A stretch of 64,000 bases of DNA from Capronia americana. Taxonomy: Eukaryota > Ascomycota > Eurotiomycetes > Chaetothyriales > Herpotrichiellaceae. The stretch lies in contig JADWQD010000016.1 of assembly GCA_016110215.1 (NCBI GenBank), positions 620,001 to 684,000 on the forward strand, in the 5' to 3' direction. Both the position numbers and the translations under genes were made by a program. Every line of letters starts with the position of its first letter. Position 1 is the stretch's first letter. The notes beneath the pieces were generated by a model. The model saw nothing but the letters and a program-made list of their open reading frames with translations. It was not told the origin of the DNA and ran no database searches. Positions 52,301-63,420 of the stretch are shown one piece after another.

Positions 52301-54778
52301 ATCTCGAAGCATCAGGTAGAGCTCTCTTGTCTCCAACTCGTTCCTCTGCAGTTCTTGTGCTCGAATTCGTTGGAGCTCTGCTACTTCGGACTTGAGTGAT
52401 TCGGCCTGCCTTTGTTGCATTTCAATTATGCCGGCTTGCTCCTCAATCTGCTTCTGCAGTTTGGCGACTAGTCCGTCAGCGCCCATTGCGATTTGGGCTG
52501 CCATTTCATCTCGTTCAGCAAGCGCTGCTTCCGCAATCTGCCTGGACTCCGTGGCTTCATCAAAAGCGATTCTGGCCTCGTCATCGGTATGCAACTTGTC
52601 CATCAGGCTCTGCACCGTAAAGTTCAAGCTCTGCTTCAAATCCAGGTCCGGTAATCGTCTGTCCATCGCAACGTAGCTGAGCATCGACTCCACAAGCTGA
52701 AACATTCGCAAGCGGTCTTCTGCGTTGTTCTCCCTAAGTATCATCATATGCTGCATCGCCGAGATGAAATAGTCCTGCGATCTCGAACCCTGGATTCTCT
52801 GCATGATCGCGTCCGTGATTTGCATTGGATCCGTCATATCCTTGACTTCGCCCTCGATGCTCTCGACCATGCTGCTACCATCGCGCTGTAGTATATCCTC
52901 GTAGTCGATCGCTTCATTTTCTCGAAACTTGGCAATCTGTTTGTCGATCACCTCGTACTGGAACGACTCCATCTTGATCAAGATCCGTCTGATGCCACAC
53001 GCGATAAATTGAGCTCGGATATGGCATCGTAGTTGCACGTCCCGTTCCGGGGCATCAATCAACATGTTGATGAGGACCAGAGTTGCCACGGCATATTCCA
53101 TTAGAAGATTTTCCATGCCGATGCCACCACTTCGAACCTCTTCGCTTGCGCCGACCATACTGCCCATCTTGCCACGACCATCAATGGTGACTTCAACGAT
53201 TCGCATCCACGCATCGAAACGACCGTTTTCGCTCATTTGATTCTTGACCCTGTCCATCGATTGGAGCACCTTGAGGTGACCCTGGCCCTCATCCCAATGG
53301 CAGAGGAACGTGAGAATCTCGCTGATCAGCTTCCTGGTCGTCAATCTCGGCGAAATGAGACACGCCGCCAGCGAAATAATGACCTGATCGTGCTTCAAGG
53401 CATCGTCGGCGCCGTACTTGTTATTCATCAGTGCTTTCAGACATTTAACGATGTCGTACTCCCGTTCTAGGTCTTTGTCGCTAGAGCTTGAGTTGTTCAC
53501 CGGAGCTGGGCCATTTGCCTGAGGTCGGTTGATCTTCGTCAGCACGCTGGTCAAGGCAATCTGACCCTGTGCTTCAATGAATGTCTTGACCCAGCTGATC
53601 GGCTGCGTCCGGAGACTGACACTCAGACTCTGCAGCTGTTTCGACGTGATGGTATTGTCCAAAATACGCTTGACATACCATTCTGGTGTGCCTTCAACGT
53701 CCTTGGGGACGGGTCCGTCGAGCGTGCCAGTCTGTCGAGCCTGCTGCCGTCGCTTCTGTTCGCCTTGCCATTCCGTCAGCTTATCCTGGTGCACAAGAGT
53801 CCACTTCTTTGCTGGCGCGTATGCCATCATCTGTCGTCTTGCCTGCTCGGGCAGATTCTGCCACCCCCGTTTGTGCATGAGTTGCAGGAACAGCGTTTGG
53901 ATTTCAGCATCGCTCTGTGGCTTTGGGAGGTAGAATCCAGCGGGAGTGAAAGAGGTAGTCGAACTAAAGGGTGAGGCTTGTTGAGTAGGCCAGCCCGAGT
54001 GCGAACTTATTTTCGAAAGCCTGGAATGAGTCGGGGAAATGACTGTTACAGACGAGTCGGAATCTTGGCGTGAGGGCATGGCTGTTCTCGATGAACTCTC
54101 CGAGGTGAAGAGACTCGAACCCCTCGTGGCCGAGGACGCCGTCGACTTTATGCTGGCGCCATCGAACGACCGTCGCTGACCTGACATTGAGTACGAGTCA
54201 CTGGTGGACACCGAATCGTACGTCCCGTGCTGGGGACCGTTGCTGCTTCCGGGTCGGCCCCATTGTTGATATTTCGTGCCCCTATCACCTGCCTGACTTG
54301 ATGCCATTGTGACCCCTCCCGCACTCGTGCTTGCCGCTTGTGGAGGCGGGCGTGGCCCGGTAGGGTGGGACGAGCCATTTGACGTGCCATTGATGGCCGG
54401 GTATTGATGAAAGTCCGACCCCCTGGCGAGTTGAAATGGTTGTGGATCCTTTCGCGTGGGCACTTGGTCGTCGCGCGGGAGGTAATCGATCGAGACTGGC
54501 GCGTTGCCGCCCGAGGTGGTCGCAGAGTAAGGAATCGAAGTAATGACGCCGGCAGTCATGTTGAGACCCAAAGTATCGGGTTCCTGGCCGTCGTTGGAGG
54601 CTACCGACTCTCTTTTCGAATGGCGCGATCCCCAAGAGCCATTGGTGTGGGAGGAATCGAGACTTCCACCTCCATCATACCGGCTGTCAGCCTTGGTGTC
54701 TCGGTTGCGTCTGAAGAAGCCTCCTTTACTTGCGGACGACTGTCTGGTCGTCTTTTCGTTCTGATTTACCTGGGGCAT
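49394..54778 (-). CDS. sepA: formin, SepA / Bni1 type
   Basis: A single-exon, 1794-residue formin from ATG 54778 (MPQVNQNEKTTRQ; the open frame continues 27 codons upstream only to a GTG). A Ser/Gly-rich head is followed by the GTPase-binding and FH3 (armadillo-like) region at about 283-760, with KPQSDAEIQTLFLQLMHKRG. A long coiled coil with LQKQIEEQAGIIEMQQRQAE follows. The FH1 region (about 1040-1130) carries several poly-Pro tracts such as GPPPPPPPPPPPPSGSGS. The FH2 actin-nucleation domain (about 1148-1550) includes KKKLKAFHWDKVDTPQVTVW, LDIGNYMNDSNKQASGFKLS and YDDIMTFFGED. A basic C-terminus with possible DAD (LRAAAPQVKDQRDRRRRARL) ends it. It nucleates and elongates unbranched actin cables for tip growth and septation, released from autoinhibition by Rho GTPases; Rom2 nearby activates such a GTPase. 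Confidence 0.95.
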   Translation of the reverse strand: MPQVNQNEKTTRQSSASKGGFFRRNRDTKADSRYDGGGSLDSSHTNGSWGSRHSKRESVASNDGQEPDTLGLNMTAGVITSIPYSATTSGGNAPVSIDYLPRDDQVPTRKDPQPFQLARGSDFHQYPAINGTSNGSSHPTGPRPPPQAASTSAGGVTMASSQAGDRGTKYQQWGRPGSSNGPQHGTYDSVSTSDSYSMSGQRRSFDGASIKSTASSATRGSSLFTSESSSRTAMPSRQDSDSSVTVISPTHSRLSKISSHSGWPTQQASPFSSTTSFTPAGFYLPKPQSDAEIQTLFLQLMHKRGWQNLPEQARRQMMAYAPAKKWTLVHQDKLTEWQGEQKRRQQARQTGTLDGPVPKDVEGTPEWYVKRILDNTITSKQLQSLSVSLRTQPISWVKTFIEAQGQIALTSVLTKINRPQANGPAPVNNSSSSDKDLEREYDIVKCLKALMNNKYGADDALKHDQVIISLAACLISPRLTTRKLISEILTFLCHWDEGQGHLKVLQSMDRVKNQMSENGRFDAWMRIVEVTIDGRGKMGSMVGASEEVRSGGIGMENLLMEYAVATLVLINMLIDAPERDVQLRCHIRAQFIACGIRRILIKMESFQYEVIDKQIAKFRENEAIDYEDILQRDGSSMVESIEGEVKDMTDPMQITDAIMQRIQGSRSQDYFISAMQHMMILRENNAEDRLRMFQLVESMLSYVAMDRRLPDLDLKQSLNFTVQSLMDKLHTDDEARIAFDEATESRQIAEAALAERDEMAAQIAMGADGLVAKLQKQIEEQAGIIEMQQRQAESLKSEVAELQRIRAQELQRNELETRELYLMLRDAQDVASSRAGKEGLAVQDPAQLQGILDRQQLMDRLERNLERTKTQFKLEGKVWTQTGPSDRLRELREQMDDTIDADFQEKTKRHLTTSVMGSVHRSNAHKGPRRAALEALAISEEAEQESEFEDDVVYEKPRLVEFKRPRITTEQQTQQTNLLGELASKFKKIDDDSDEAVADADADADDAGVTTGPTHPSLESESPRTPPDEGQAEEAKFTGPPPPPPPPPPPSGSGSTSPALIPGFEAGAPPPPPPPPPPPPGMPVSPSMPGFTGGPPPPPPPPPGSLPVSPLSPMPPPPPGAPPMPGAQHGHFLPQSPIGGVPMLKNPVMRPKKKLKAFHWDKVDTPQVTVWAENANTESKEEKYRELQRKGVLDEVEKLFIAKDIKIIGGSGSKGKSDKKQIISSDMMRNFHVSMARFKNDSADEVVRKIIQCDKEVLDNNVVMDFLQREDLCTIPENIAKLMAPYSKDWTGPDALTSKREQDPSELTREDQIYLQTAYELHHYWKARMRALALTRSYEQEYDDISGKLKEVVNVSEAIRDSTSLMNVLGLILDIGNYMNDSNKQASGFKLSSLARLGMVKDDKNETTFADLIERIVRNQYSEWEPFVEEITGVVPASKLNIDQLRQDARKYIENIKNVQSSLDAGNLSDPKKFHPQDRVAQVVQRSMKEARRKADQLQLFLEEASRTYDDIMTFFGEDNQDENARRDFFSKLGGFVTEWKKSREKNVALEENRRRVEASLARKRAAASTNASGGASGAETPGSPPANGAMETLLEKLRAAAPQVKDQRDRRRRARLKERHELRVASGQQLPDLPVKDAVEETRGLTIAERLTDDNLSTDGASGKGDVSESEDVADRALRALQEMRSSAPSTADEIDVRRRRDGADEERKARRMRRRTAHQSTGSVGRNSAIQSPTESMTKLDGANDEPSPTEDKRSSGGTLSPVASQPPPEIIVSPTPDDDEGQGDNGEKRED

Positions 54779-55990
54779 AATCGATGAGGCGCGGGTGAGG
54801 GAACAGAACGCATGTGTACAATTGTGCGGTTTGTATTGCCCTGGAAGGGGGATGTCCACCTGTTTGAGACTTTCCTCCTCCCCTCGTTACAGATATTCCT
54901 GATTCTGTGACGTTCTCGGCTTCGGCTGCGGGACGTCGTTTATCCTTGCATTGTCACTGCGCTTTCTGACACCGATACAGCGGTCTTTGACAACTCGACA
55001 GATTTCCGGACGATATGCACGTGTTTTCGGGAGTCGCTCGCTCGCAGGTTCGGACAAAGAGGCGAGCTGATGCCTCAGCTGGGCAAAGCGGTAAACAGTG
55101 GACGGGGTTCCGAGAACAAAACAGGTTGAGTGGCTGCGCACGTCAGCGAAAGCCCGAGGCCACAAAGTTAACAAAGGAACGGAGAAATGCTTGCATTCGA
55201 CAAACGATTGAACCAAGGCACAAGACGCCGTTGACTTCGGCGGTGGTTTGGTAGTAGAAAAGTCGTGACGGCGGAGGTGCAGATGGTGGTCTGGTGATGG
55301 AAGCCGCCCAGCAAATGAACGAGAGCGTCGCTCACGTCCTTGCAGTTGCTGTTGGCCTCTGGGTGGGTGGATGCTTCCGGCCAGGGGCTCAATCAGACGT
55401 GCTTTTAGGCATGCGCCAGGCCATCGGCCATTTGCGCAAACTCCATTGCTTAAGCGGCTGCTCTCCCTGCACCAATGATTGCAGTTAAACGGTCCCCTAC
55501 TCGGGCCCTCTAGGAGTGGGATCAGCGCCCACTAAAAGCGTGGCCCTGCCTCTGCCATCCAAAGCTAAACCCAATCTCAACCCTCCCCATGCAGGCGATA
55601 CAGAGGTCGGCATCTGCAGATGAAGCTCCATACTGACTTTGTTATGCGTTCCTTATGAACGGATCCCTCTACGAAGCTATTCCGGTTCTGAGGTGGCTTC
55701 TCTGTCACTTTGCGTAGACTCACGCTTCTGACCGCCCAGTCGCAATTCAGCCATCACGGTACACAGCACTGCAGGAGCCTCTGCGAGCCGCAGCTGTCCC
55801 TTGCACTATTGAAAGACCCCCTCCCACCTCGGGTCTGGACACTCTCCCCTCGACCCAGAACCTGCCTGTTTCAGCGCCCCCAATCTTACCTGCCCGCGCT
55901 CAGCTTTGATCACTTCAGCTCCTTCATAATATATATTACCTAGAATCCCCGCCCTTCATCCTCCACGCCGCCCGTTATGGCGGCGTAATA
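54779..55990. promoter_or_regulatory. divergent upstream region, formin / membrane protein
   Basis: About 1.2 kb between divergent start codons. No protein was recognised. A CACGTG core lies near 55018. The final 80 bases before 55991 are CT-rich with an ATATATATTACC stretch that could serve as a TATA element (about 55928). Confidence 0.45.
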
Positions 55991-56746
55991 ATGACTTTCG
56001 TGTCCCTACTCAGGCGCTCGCTGCCTGGCACCATCACATCAGGGCGGGGAGAGATACCGCCGGCTCCAGTCAGTACGACCTCGACTGGCAGCACGGAAGA
56101 CGCCGCCAACATGGCTGGAGGATTCGCGACATTCTCAAGGGTACAGATTGACCCGGGAGAAAACAAAAGCGAATTGGACTGACACATAATCAAGACAATC
56201 CTCCTCCCACTTTTGCTCGCGTTGACCCTCTACCTCGTCCTCTTCCACGCTCTAATCCCACTCTACCGCCGTCACCGCGCGCGCTACGCTCAATACCTTC
56301 CCCTACAAACGGCTTCATCTCTGTCCTCCCACCTACCAACCTCACTACAACCGTCCTCTCTCCGTGAGAGGCTTTCTACACTCTTCCTCCGCCTCTTCTT
56401 GCCATCGACATGGGCGTTTCGCGATCGCTTCTTCCCTGGCCGAGGACGCACGAATAGTGTCGTGAGCGCCGACGACGGGGCCCTGTTCGACGAGGAGTCT
56501 GGCGAGGCGATGGTGGGCTTCGACGTGCAGGAGCGGAATCAGAGGCGGAACGGGTTGGAGAGACAGGTTTCGAATATGAATGCTGCAACGAGGACTGTCA
56601 ATGGCCAAGGAAACAGAGGTCTCGCAGTCGACTCAAATCGCCGACTAAGCCGAGATCTGGAGGAAGGGTTCCGTGACGACAGTGATGACGAGAGCGAAGA
56701 AGGCCAGGTCGTCGTAGGGAGACGGAGTACTAGTACAAGGACATGA
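55991..56746 (+). CDS. unknown single-pass membrane protein
   Basis: Two exons, 55991-56140 and 56195-56746, join in frame across a 54 bp intron (GTACAG...AAG) to 233 residues. The second exon lacks its own ATG, and the first ends in an unrelated stop if unspliced. Splicing creates one hydrophobic segment, TILLPLLLALTLYLVLFHAL (about 51-70), followed by a basic flank (YRRHRARYAQYL), which predicts a membrane anchor with the C-terminal part on the cytosolic side. That part contains FLRLFLPSTWAFRDRFFPGR, an acidic EESGEAMVGFDVQER and a polar, charged tail (DDSDDESEEGQVVV). The head is Ser/Thr/Gly-rich. No family was recognised. The weak acceptor is the least certain part of the model. Confidence 0.7.
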
Positions 56747-57415
56747 GCCGGCCTAATCGTAGAGCATGGTGAGCGGCACAGAGGCCCAACGAATATTACG
56801 CTCTTTCTTGGATCTCTCAATACGTGCTTGGCCCGTGTCCCAGAAGTCCTCCCCGGCCTCAAATTACGAACCAACCCAGGCAGAGGCGAAGCAGATTTCG
56901 CTTTGGCCAACCTGCTATAGAGGCGCACTAAGGACTTGACCCGCGGCCCCTGTCAAACATAATATCCCCGGGCGGTTGCACTCTAGACCAAGGTCATTTG
57001 ACCGGCATCGGGTCGACAAGCAAAGGAATACCAAACATTAGGGATATATCAATGATTGAACTTCTGTGATAGGATTGTTTTGAGCCTCCCTTTGACGAGA
57101 CAAACAAGTAGGAAATGCGGTTATATGTACAGTACAGTTGGTCCAGCAGACCGCTAAATGCTCTAGCGCTCAAGGTAGGCGAAAATGCAACAATCCAAGA
57201 AGGTTGGGCAGCCTCAGAGCGCTCACCAGCTCAGGCTCCCAAGACCGTAAATCCAACAGATGCATTGAGCTCTGGTTCATCATGCAAATCTGTCACCCAT
57301 TGCCCCCAGCCAATGTTCCCCGAAAAAAACCAGGGGTATCAAGAAAAGCAACAGGAAACTCTGCTCGTTTTGTGGCGGATGCATCATCAGCTTTCGTCAA
57401 ATGCATGTCTCAGAT
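56747..57415. other. convergent intergenic region
   Basis: The 3' regions of the membrane protein (plus) and STE12 (minus) genes face each other. No coding region was recognised. Confidence 0.55.
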
Positions 57416-59587
57416 CTACAAGTTTTGCAGCATCGAGGGTTGAACAAGGTGGCTCGGTGCCATCATTGGCTGAGATGTCATAGGGTGTTGCATGACAAGG
57501 GTTGACGGAGGTGGCATGCTCATAGCCAACATGCCCTGAACGCTGGTAGGTCGTGTAACTTCGTCGGGGGAGGACAGTTCATCCATGGAGCCAAAATCGT
57601 TCTCCTCGTTCTCCATTTCTTCTTCACTGGTCACCTGCACCGGCTGACCATCTTGTTGAGATTCATGCGTACGGCGGTGCCTGATAACGATTAGTCTAAT
57701 GTCCACTGTGGTGCTCTGGGAAAACTCACTGTGCGAGGTTGTCAGATCGTGAAAAGGCCTTGTTGCAATAGGGGCAGACGTATGGTCGTTCCTGGGTATG
57801 GGTGCGGACATGTCTGGAACCCAACCGTGTCAGTAAGCGCCAAGCTAGATTAAAGGACCTCGTACATACCGCTTGAGATGCTCAAGGCGTTTAAAGAGGC
57901 GCCCACAGCTCGGGATAGGACAAGAGTGTGATTTGTAGGGAACACCGAGCTCCATCATCGTTGCACTTCTTGCTCGACGGATCGGCCCTGGCCTTTCTAA
58001 CCGAACGGCGGGGCTGGCGTGCAATGACCCTGAATGCATGTCGTCTCCAAAACTAGGCATGGGTTCAGTACCAGCCGACAGTTGGGATTGGGATGGATCC
58101 TCTTCAAGACTCGGCAAGGGTGTGCTTCGTCTGGAGAAATCATGGAGATGATCACGGTTGACCATTGAAGATGCGTAACTGTGTGCAAGGCCAGGAGGAG
58201 ACTGGTCCCCAGTCTCGTCGCCTTCTGCGATCGGCAGAACAGAGCTAGACATGGACCGCCGCAGATCACTCGGCCTCTGAGGAAGATGCGCCTTCATTCC
58301 GTGTGTAACCTGTGCCACTGCGTTGGCTGCAACGGCGTTCATGATGGACGAAGGGATTGAGGAGCGCCTCCTTCTCGCCTTGTATGTTGGGGACCCTTCA
58401 ATCACCGAGTAGACGTTTGAGGGAGGAAACGCTCGGGGTGGCGCGACGTGAAGCGGTCCCCCAAGCGTTGACGGTGGCAAAGAGTGCATTGGGTTGTAGG
58501 CCGGCATATGTTGCATTTCCGGGATAGCAGAGTAGAGACCCGTGTCCTCATTGGCAATATATGCAGGCTCTGCCCCATGCATGGCATGTTGAGGAGGAGT
58601 GATGGGCTCATAGGAGAGTCCGCGGGTGCTGTAGTCCTCAAAATGCGACGACACAAAGGAAGGAGCTGGGGAATACTCCATGTATGCAGGCATCGAGGCA
58701 TGTCGAATGTGAGCACGGTCAAAGGCCATGTGCGAGAAATCCTGCTCTCGCGACATCGCGACGGTCGCAATCGGAGCCGGTAAGCTCGGGTGCATGCTCA
58801 TTGTCGTGTACATGGGTTGCATTGGCTGCTCCTGTGACCGTGGCATCGGAGTCGGCACCATTGACGGAGGTGGCATTGAATCCGTCGCCCGAAGGACAGG
58901 TGACGTTGACTGAGAGTAGTTCACATTGGCATTGGCGGTCGCAAACGAAGACGAACTGGCTTGTTGGGCCTTGGTCAGCTGCTCGAACAGCGACTGGGAC
59001 GAGTCAAACTCAAACGAGAGAGCTGGCTCCGCGACAGCTTTCGTTGTCGCCTCCTGCCCCATCTTCTCGCGCTTCAGATCCCTTTCCAGAGCATCGAGAA
59101 ACAAGCGGTCATGAGGCACGCTGTACCAATAGAACACCTTCTGCTTCTTCTGTGTCCGGATGCAGTTGTTCTTGTAGAGAAAGTCCAGGAAGGGACTCTT
59201 GGGCTCTTCCAACGATGCGTCGGTACCAGATTTCAGGTTCCGCAGGTCGGAGAAAATGCCCTCCTCGAATTTCTTCGGGTTCTTGACGGGTCGGCCAAAC
59301 GCTTGGAAGCGGAACGACAGACACCTCACGATATCAGTGCCGGACACGTGAAAGAGGTTGTTCCACAGCACACAGGAGACATATTCGCCCGTAGGGAGGA
59401 GGAATCTTCGAATCAAAGAGTCAGGGCTCCAGTCCACAGGCGCGGATATTAGGAAGTATTTTAGGTTGTCGACTTGTTGTAGGGCGACTTGCGCATCCTG
59501 CGGCAAGCTTTGTTGAGCCTCATTCGAGAGCATAAAAGTCTCTGGCTTTTGAGGTTGGGCCATTGGCGCGCCACTTGACGGGAACAT
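57416..59587 (-). CDS. STE12: Ste12-family transcription factor (homeodomain-like plus two C2H2 fingers)
   Basis: Three minus-strand exons, 59587-57870, 57813-57730 and 57680-57416, join in frame to 688 residues; introns are 56 and 49 bp. The STE homeodomain-like DNA-binding region runs from about 40 to 170 (LKYFLISAPVDWSPDSLIRR, then KKFEEGIFSDLRNL and KKQKVFYWYSVPHDRLFLDA). A long Ser/Pro/Met-rich middle follows. Two C2H2 zinc fingers span exon junctions: finger 1 C-PIPS-C-GRLFKRLEHLKR-H-VRT-H crosses the exon 1/2 boundary, and finger 2 YVCPYCNKAFSRSDNLAQHR crosses exon 2/3. The fingers are typical of filamentous fungi and absent from S. cerevisiae Ste12. It is the nuclear target of the mating/invasive-growth MAPK (Fus3/Kss1 type). 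ATG 59587 is chosen because the frame upstream starts only at GTG. Confidence 0.95.
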
Positions 59588-62500
59588 GGCTGCGGGTTGG
59601 GGAATGTCGACACAGTCGACAAGGTGAGAGGCGAAGCGGAGGTCCTTGGCTGTCTTCACCGAATCGTGGTGAGTGTTATGCTCGGTGCATGCAAGATAGT
59701 CTAGTATTCTTGTGGCACCGTCGCTGAATTACGCGGTTCACGCAACAGAGCAGCTGCGGAGGGGAGGATTCGAGGAGGGCGATTTTGTGCCAAAACAACA
59801 GAGCAGCTGGGCGATGTTGACGTGTATAGCGAATGTGTCGATGATGTAAATGGAGTCAGTGCGAGAGGCCAGCTTCGCAAAACGTCCAGACGTGGTAGAG
59901 CTCCTGTCTCGAATACCTGGGAAGCGAGCACAGGTGAAACGAAGGTGGGTAAGGAGAGAAGCTAGTCTCTCGAAAAGTCCGCAGTACAAAGCCGTGGACG
60001 GAAGTGAAGGTTCTCAAGGAAGGAGAACTCGCACGATGCTGCAGCAACGACAAGGTGAAACAGATCGAGGAGTGATAAGAAGGTAGAGGTGAAGAGGTGA
60101 GAGAGGCAGCAAAAGGAAAAGAGGAAGAAGTCGTGTAGACACAGGGAAGGTCGGGGGGAGGAGACCGGGAAAGCGAGAGACAGGCACGCCAAAAGAGAGA
60201 GAACTGGGATCGCAGGCATAATTGTGGGCGCGGGCATTCTAATACTAAGAGGCCCAGCTAGTCCCGTTTTCCCCGCTAGCACCTGCTAGGGTACGACTGC
60301 TCAGTGGGCAGTAAGCCTCTAGGGGCGCCCGGGACGAAGATCTTGGGCATGGGTTACCGTCGAGGCGCTATCCACAAAAATGCCATGAAGAAAGGGATAA
60401 CTGTCGTCTATGGTCCTACCCTCCCTTGCCACGGCCAATCGATGCCATTACCCGCGAGGGGCTGCCAGCTTCGTCCGAGAGGGATCTTTGACGCGTTTCC
60501 ATAGGGGAGGGCGAAAAGCATTGGAGCTGGCTTGCCGCCACGGGCGGAACTGTAAATGCTGCTGGCATGCCTCGTCGAGTCCTCGCACAGTGCCTGGCTA
60601 TCTCGTTCCCCTACGAGCAGGTCTCCGGGTTCACACTTGGGGTTAGCCGCCACTCTTAGCCTCCGTTGTCCCACTCTGAAGAAAATCGCGCTAGAACAGG
60701 TACAACCAGATCCACTTGCTGGTTCTGTTGACCTTCCCTGCCGGTGAGTCGTTGACTCGCCGGTGATGGTGACCTGTGTGGCCGCGATGCGTATCCCTCG
60801 CGCTGCTGTCACTACCGCCCCCAAGATCTCGTGCCGTTTATCATCGGGAATTGCAAGAGCCGGGATTCCCAGTGTCCTTGCAGCTCGATCTCATCGACTA
60901 CTGAGACACATACTGCTTCTGCTGGTCTATTTTGTGATAGCGAGCATACCATCTCGCTTGTCTCTGCGGAAGGAAATCCGGCATGATAGTGGGAGGTACA
61001 AATGTTGACTATCACCGCCATGTGCTCCACCGCCAACAACGTGACCATGAATTCCTGATTGCCTTTGCCCGGGTTGGGCGCGAGCCCGCACAACATTGCA
61101 GAAATCTTTCGCTGTCGTCTCCGTTGTGGACATGGAAGGCCACTCCTTCCAGTTGCTATTTTGACCGTCATAGAGGGGGTCCATGCAAGGACAAGTGCCA
61201 ACCCATGGTCAGCGTGCCGCTGGAAGCAAGCAATCGTGAATGCGACCTGCAGACAAACTCGTGAATTGATGAAACGAGTGGCTGACAACGGCGGACCGGC
61301 TGGACGAATAGTCTCGCGTTGGCGGCTGTCTTGGGTTGCTGCCGGTCCACTCTGGCGCCAAAGCCACTCGACCAACAGCTTGATGATTCAGAAACACATC
61401 TCAAACAGACGCCCACAGCTACAGTGAGGCCTGTTTCGGGCTAAGAAAAGCTGCCCTGCATGTTGAGGAGCTGCCCGACATCTGATATCCGCTGTGCCAG
61501 CTCTTGTCATGTTGACGCTGGGATGAGAGACTCCTCACTCTCGGTCCCCACAGGTGCAAATGCAGGACAAGAGCCGATGCAAGTCTGCAGGTCTTGATTT
61601 CTTCTTGGACACCCCTTTTCTTTGGGCTGACAACCGACCAATAACGAAAATATCTCCGAATGAATCCGACCCACCGATGCATAAGCGTGATTGTTCGCAC
61701 GGATTGGCTGAATCAGGGTTCACGCAGCTGCAGCTTCTCATGTTGCGGGCGCTGCAAGCGATGATACTACAGCGACGCGATGTTCAGGTACGTAAAATCA
61801 ATCGATGGGAAGGGAAGGGAGCTCGAGGGCTCGAAAACTCTCCTTCAGCCTCCCTGAGGTCAGGGAGAGTGCCACGCTGATATCCACAGAAAAAGGGGAG
61901 AATGTAGAAAATGCAGCCCATCCTTGCCGTGCGATTGGTGTGTTCGTGCCCAGTTCGAGTTGACAGCTTTGAAAGCCCCAAGCAAATCGCAGTGCAGCAC
62001 ACGTGACGGAGAAAGCGAGGCGCTGCAACTCAATCACCGACACCAATTACTTCTGGCTTGTAGTCACACTCCACCCCACAATCCTTCCAGCTGCCCTGCC
62101 CTCTACCGGGTACGTGCGGAGCAGCTTCTGGCTTCCCTATTCCAGCTGGCGCGGGCGCAGGCGGCGAGAAATCTGAGACTGGCGCGCTCGAGCTCGGCGA
62201 GCCAACAGTTTCAGCATTTGAGGGTCGAGATGCTGGCCGCAGAATTTTACCGTAGCGAGTCGAGTACGAGCAGAAAAGCTTCATCTGCAGAGGAGGATCT
62301 TGGTGGCATCTCCAGAATCTGGACGCACGCGCCATCCCCTACGGTTGGGCTTGCAGATGGCGCTACGTTTCAGGTTGTTCGCGATTCTGCCGCCACATTG
62401 GCCACTGTGCTGTGACCTCGACCAAGCAGGCTTCGAGTCACCTTGTTCCTCGAGAGGATTTTCTCCGTAAGTCGACTGATTGGGTCGCCCATCACCCGAG

Positions 62501-63420
62501 GTTCAGTATGCACATCATCGACGCAAGTACTTCGTACTCTGGCTTCGCTTGGCCACTCCTTTCTGCAATCCTTTCAGCCGCCGAGGTTGGGGCTCGATCG
62601 GTGCAAAGGACCTGGGAGATATACCACGTACGCGGTCAGCATTGCTTTGCGAACACGCAGATACTGTGGTGCTGCGCACTCCCATCGATCTGGCATGGCT
62701 CTCCGCGTCCTGAAACATACACGCCTTGCCGGCGGTCCTTGATGCCAACGGTCAAGTGGCGTAATCGTGCCGAACATGGTCAACCCTGGCAAATCTCCGA
62801 CAAGACACCCCCTCCTTTTAGGGAAGGTCCAAGGACATGGTCGACTCGCAGGGAACCCGAAGCGTTCAAGCAGTCACCGGAGAATAGTTCATCACAGCTT
62901 ACTATTTCCGAATGCAGTGCAGGGCGGGTGCCACGGATGAGTCCGACGCCAGGGCACTGTGAAACAGTTGATATGGGGTAGCCTCGCTTGCTCGACTGGC
63001 AAGTCCGGCATGATGGCCGTCTCCAGCTTCCGTGCCTTCTCGAGCCAAGGCTGAAGCAGTGGTGTGACCGTGAAGCTCGTGCAGGACCCGAACCGAGGAG
63101 AGCAGAGACTCGAATAGAGCAGCTTGTTTCAGACCCTGCTGTTGTCACTTGGGAAGCTTCCCTCGACGAGCAGACCATGACAAATGTCCTCCCTCGCTCC
63201 AATAATCAGAGCGCCTTGAGGAATAGCCCTTCCGGACGACCAAGTATGTCGTGACGTTAGCACTGTGAACACAGAGTATCCCGGTCGAATCTGAGACGCA
63301 CTTCGCTGCTGGGGAGAGTCCAGATTGAGTATGTAGAACAAGTGACTTCGCCGCCTGTGGGATGCTGTAATCATGGCGAAGCCTACCTCGTGGCACAATA
63401 CCTCAGAAATCACGGATCGT
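59588..63420. other. 3.8 kb gene-poor region, includes STE12 leader
   Basis: Several open frames up to 189 codons occur on both strands (for example plus 61924-62415 and 62412-62981, minus 61375-60812), but none has a recognisable domain or a convincing exon partner. The left part (59588-60250), purine-rich on the plus strand, is probably the long STE12 5' leader and promoter. No transposon ends, tRNA or repeat arrays were recognised. Confidence 0.5.

Noticed and set aside
61924..62981. Two adjacent plus-strand frames of 163 and 189 codons
   Set aside because: No recognisable domains, no consistent splice join, and opposite-strand frames of similar length exist; not supportable as genes from sequence alone.
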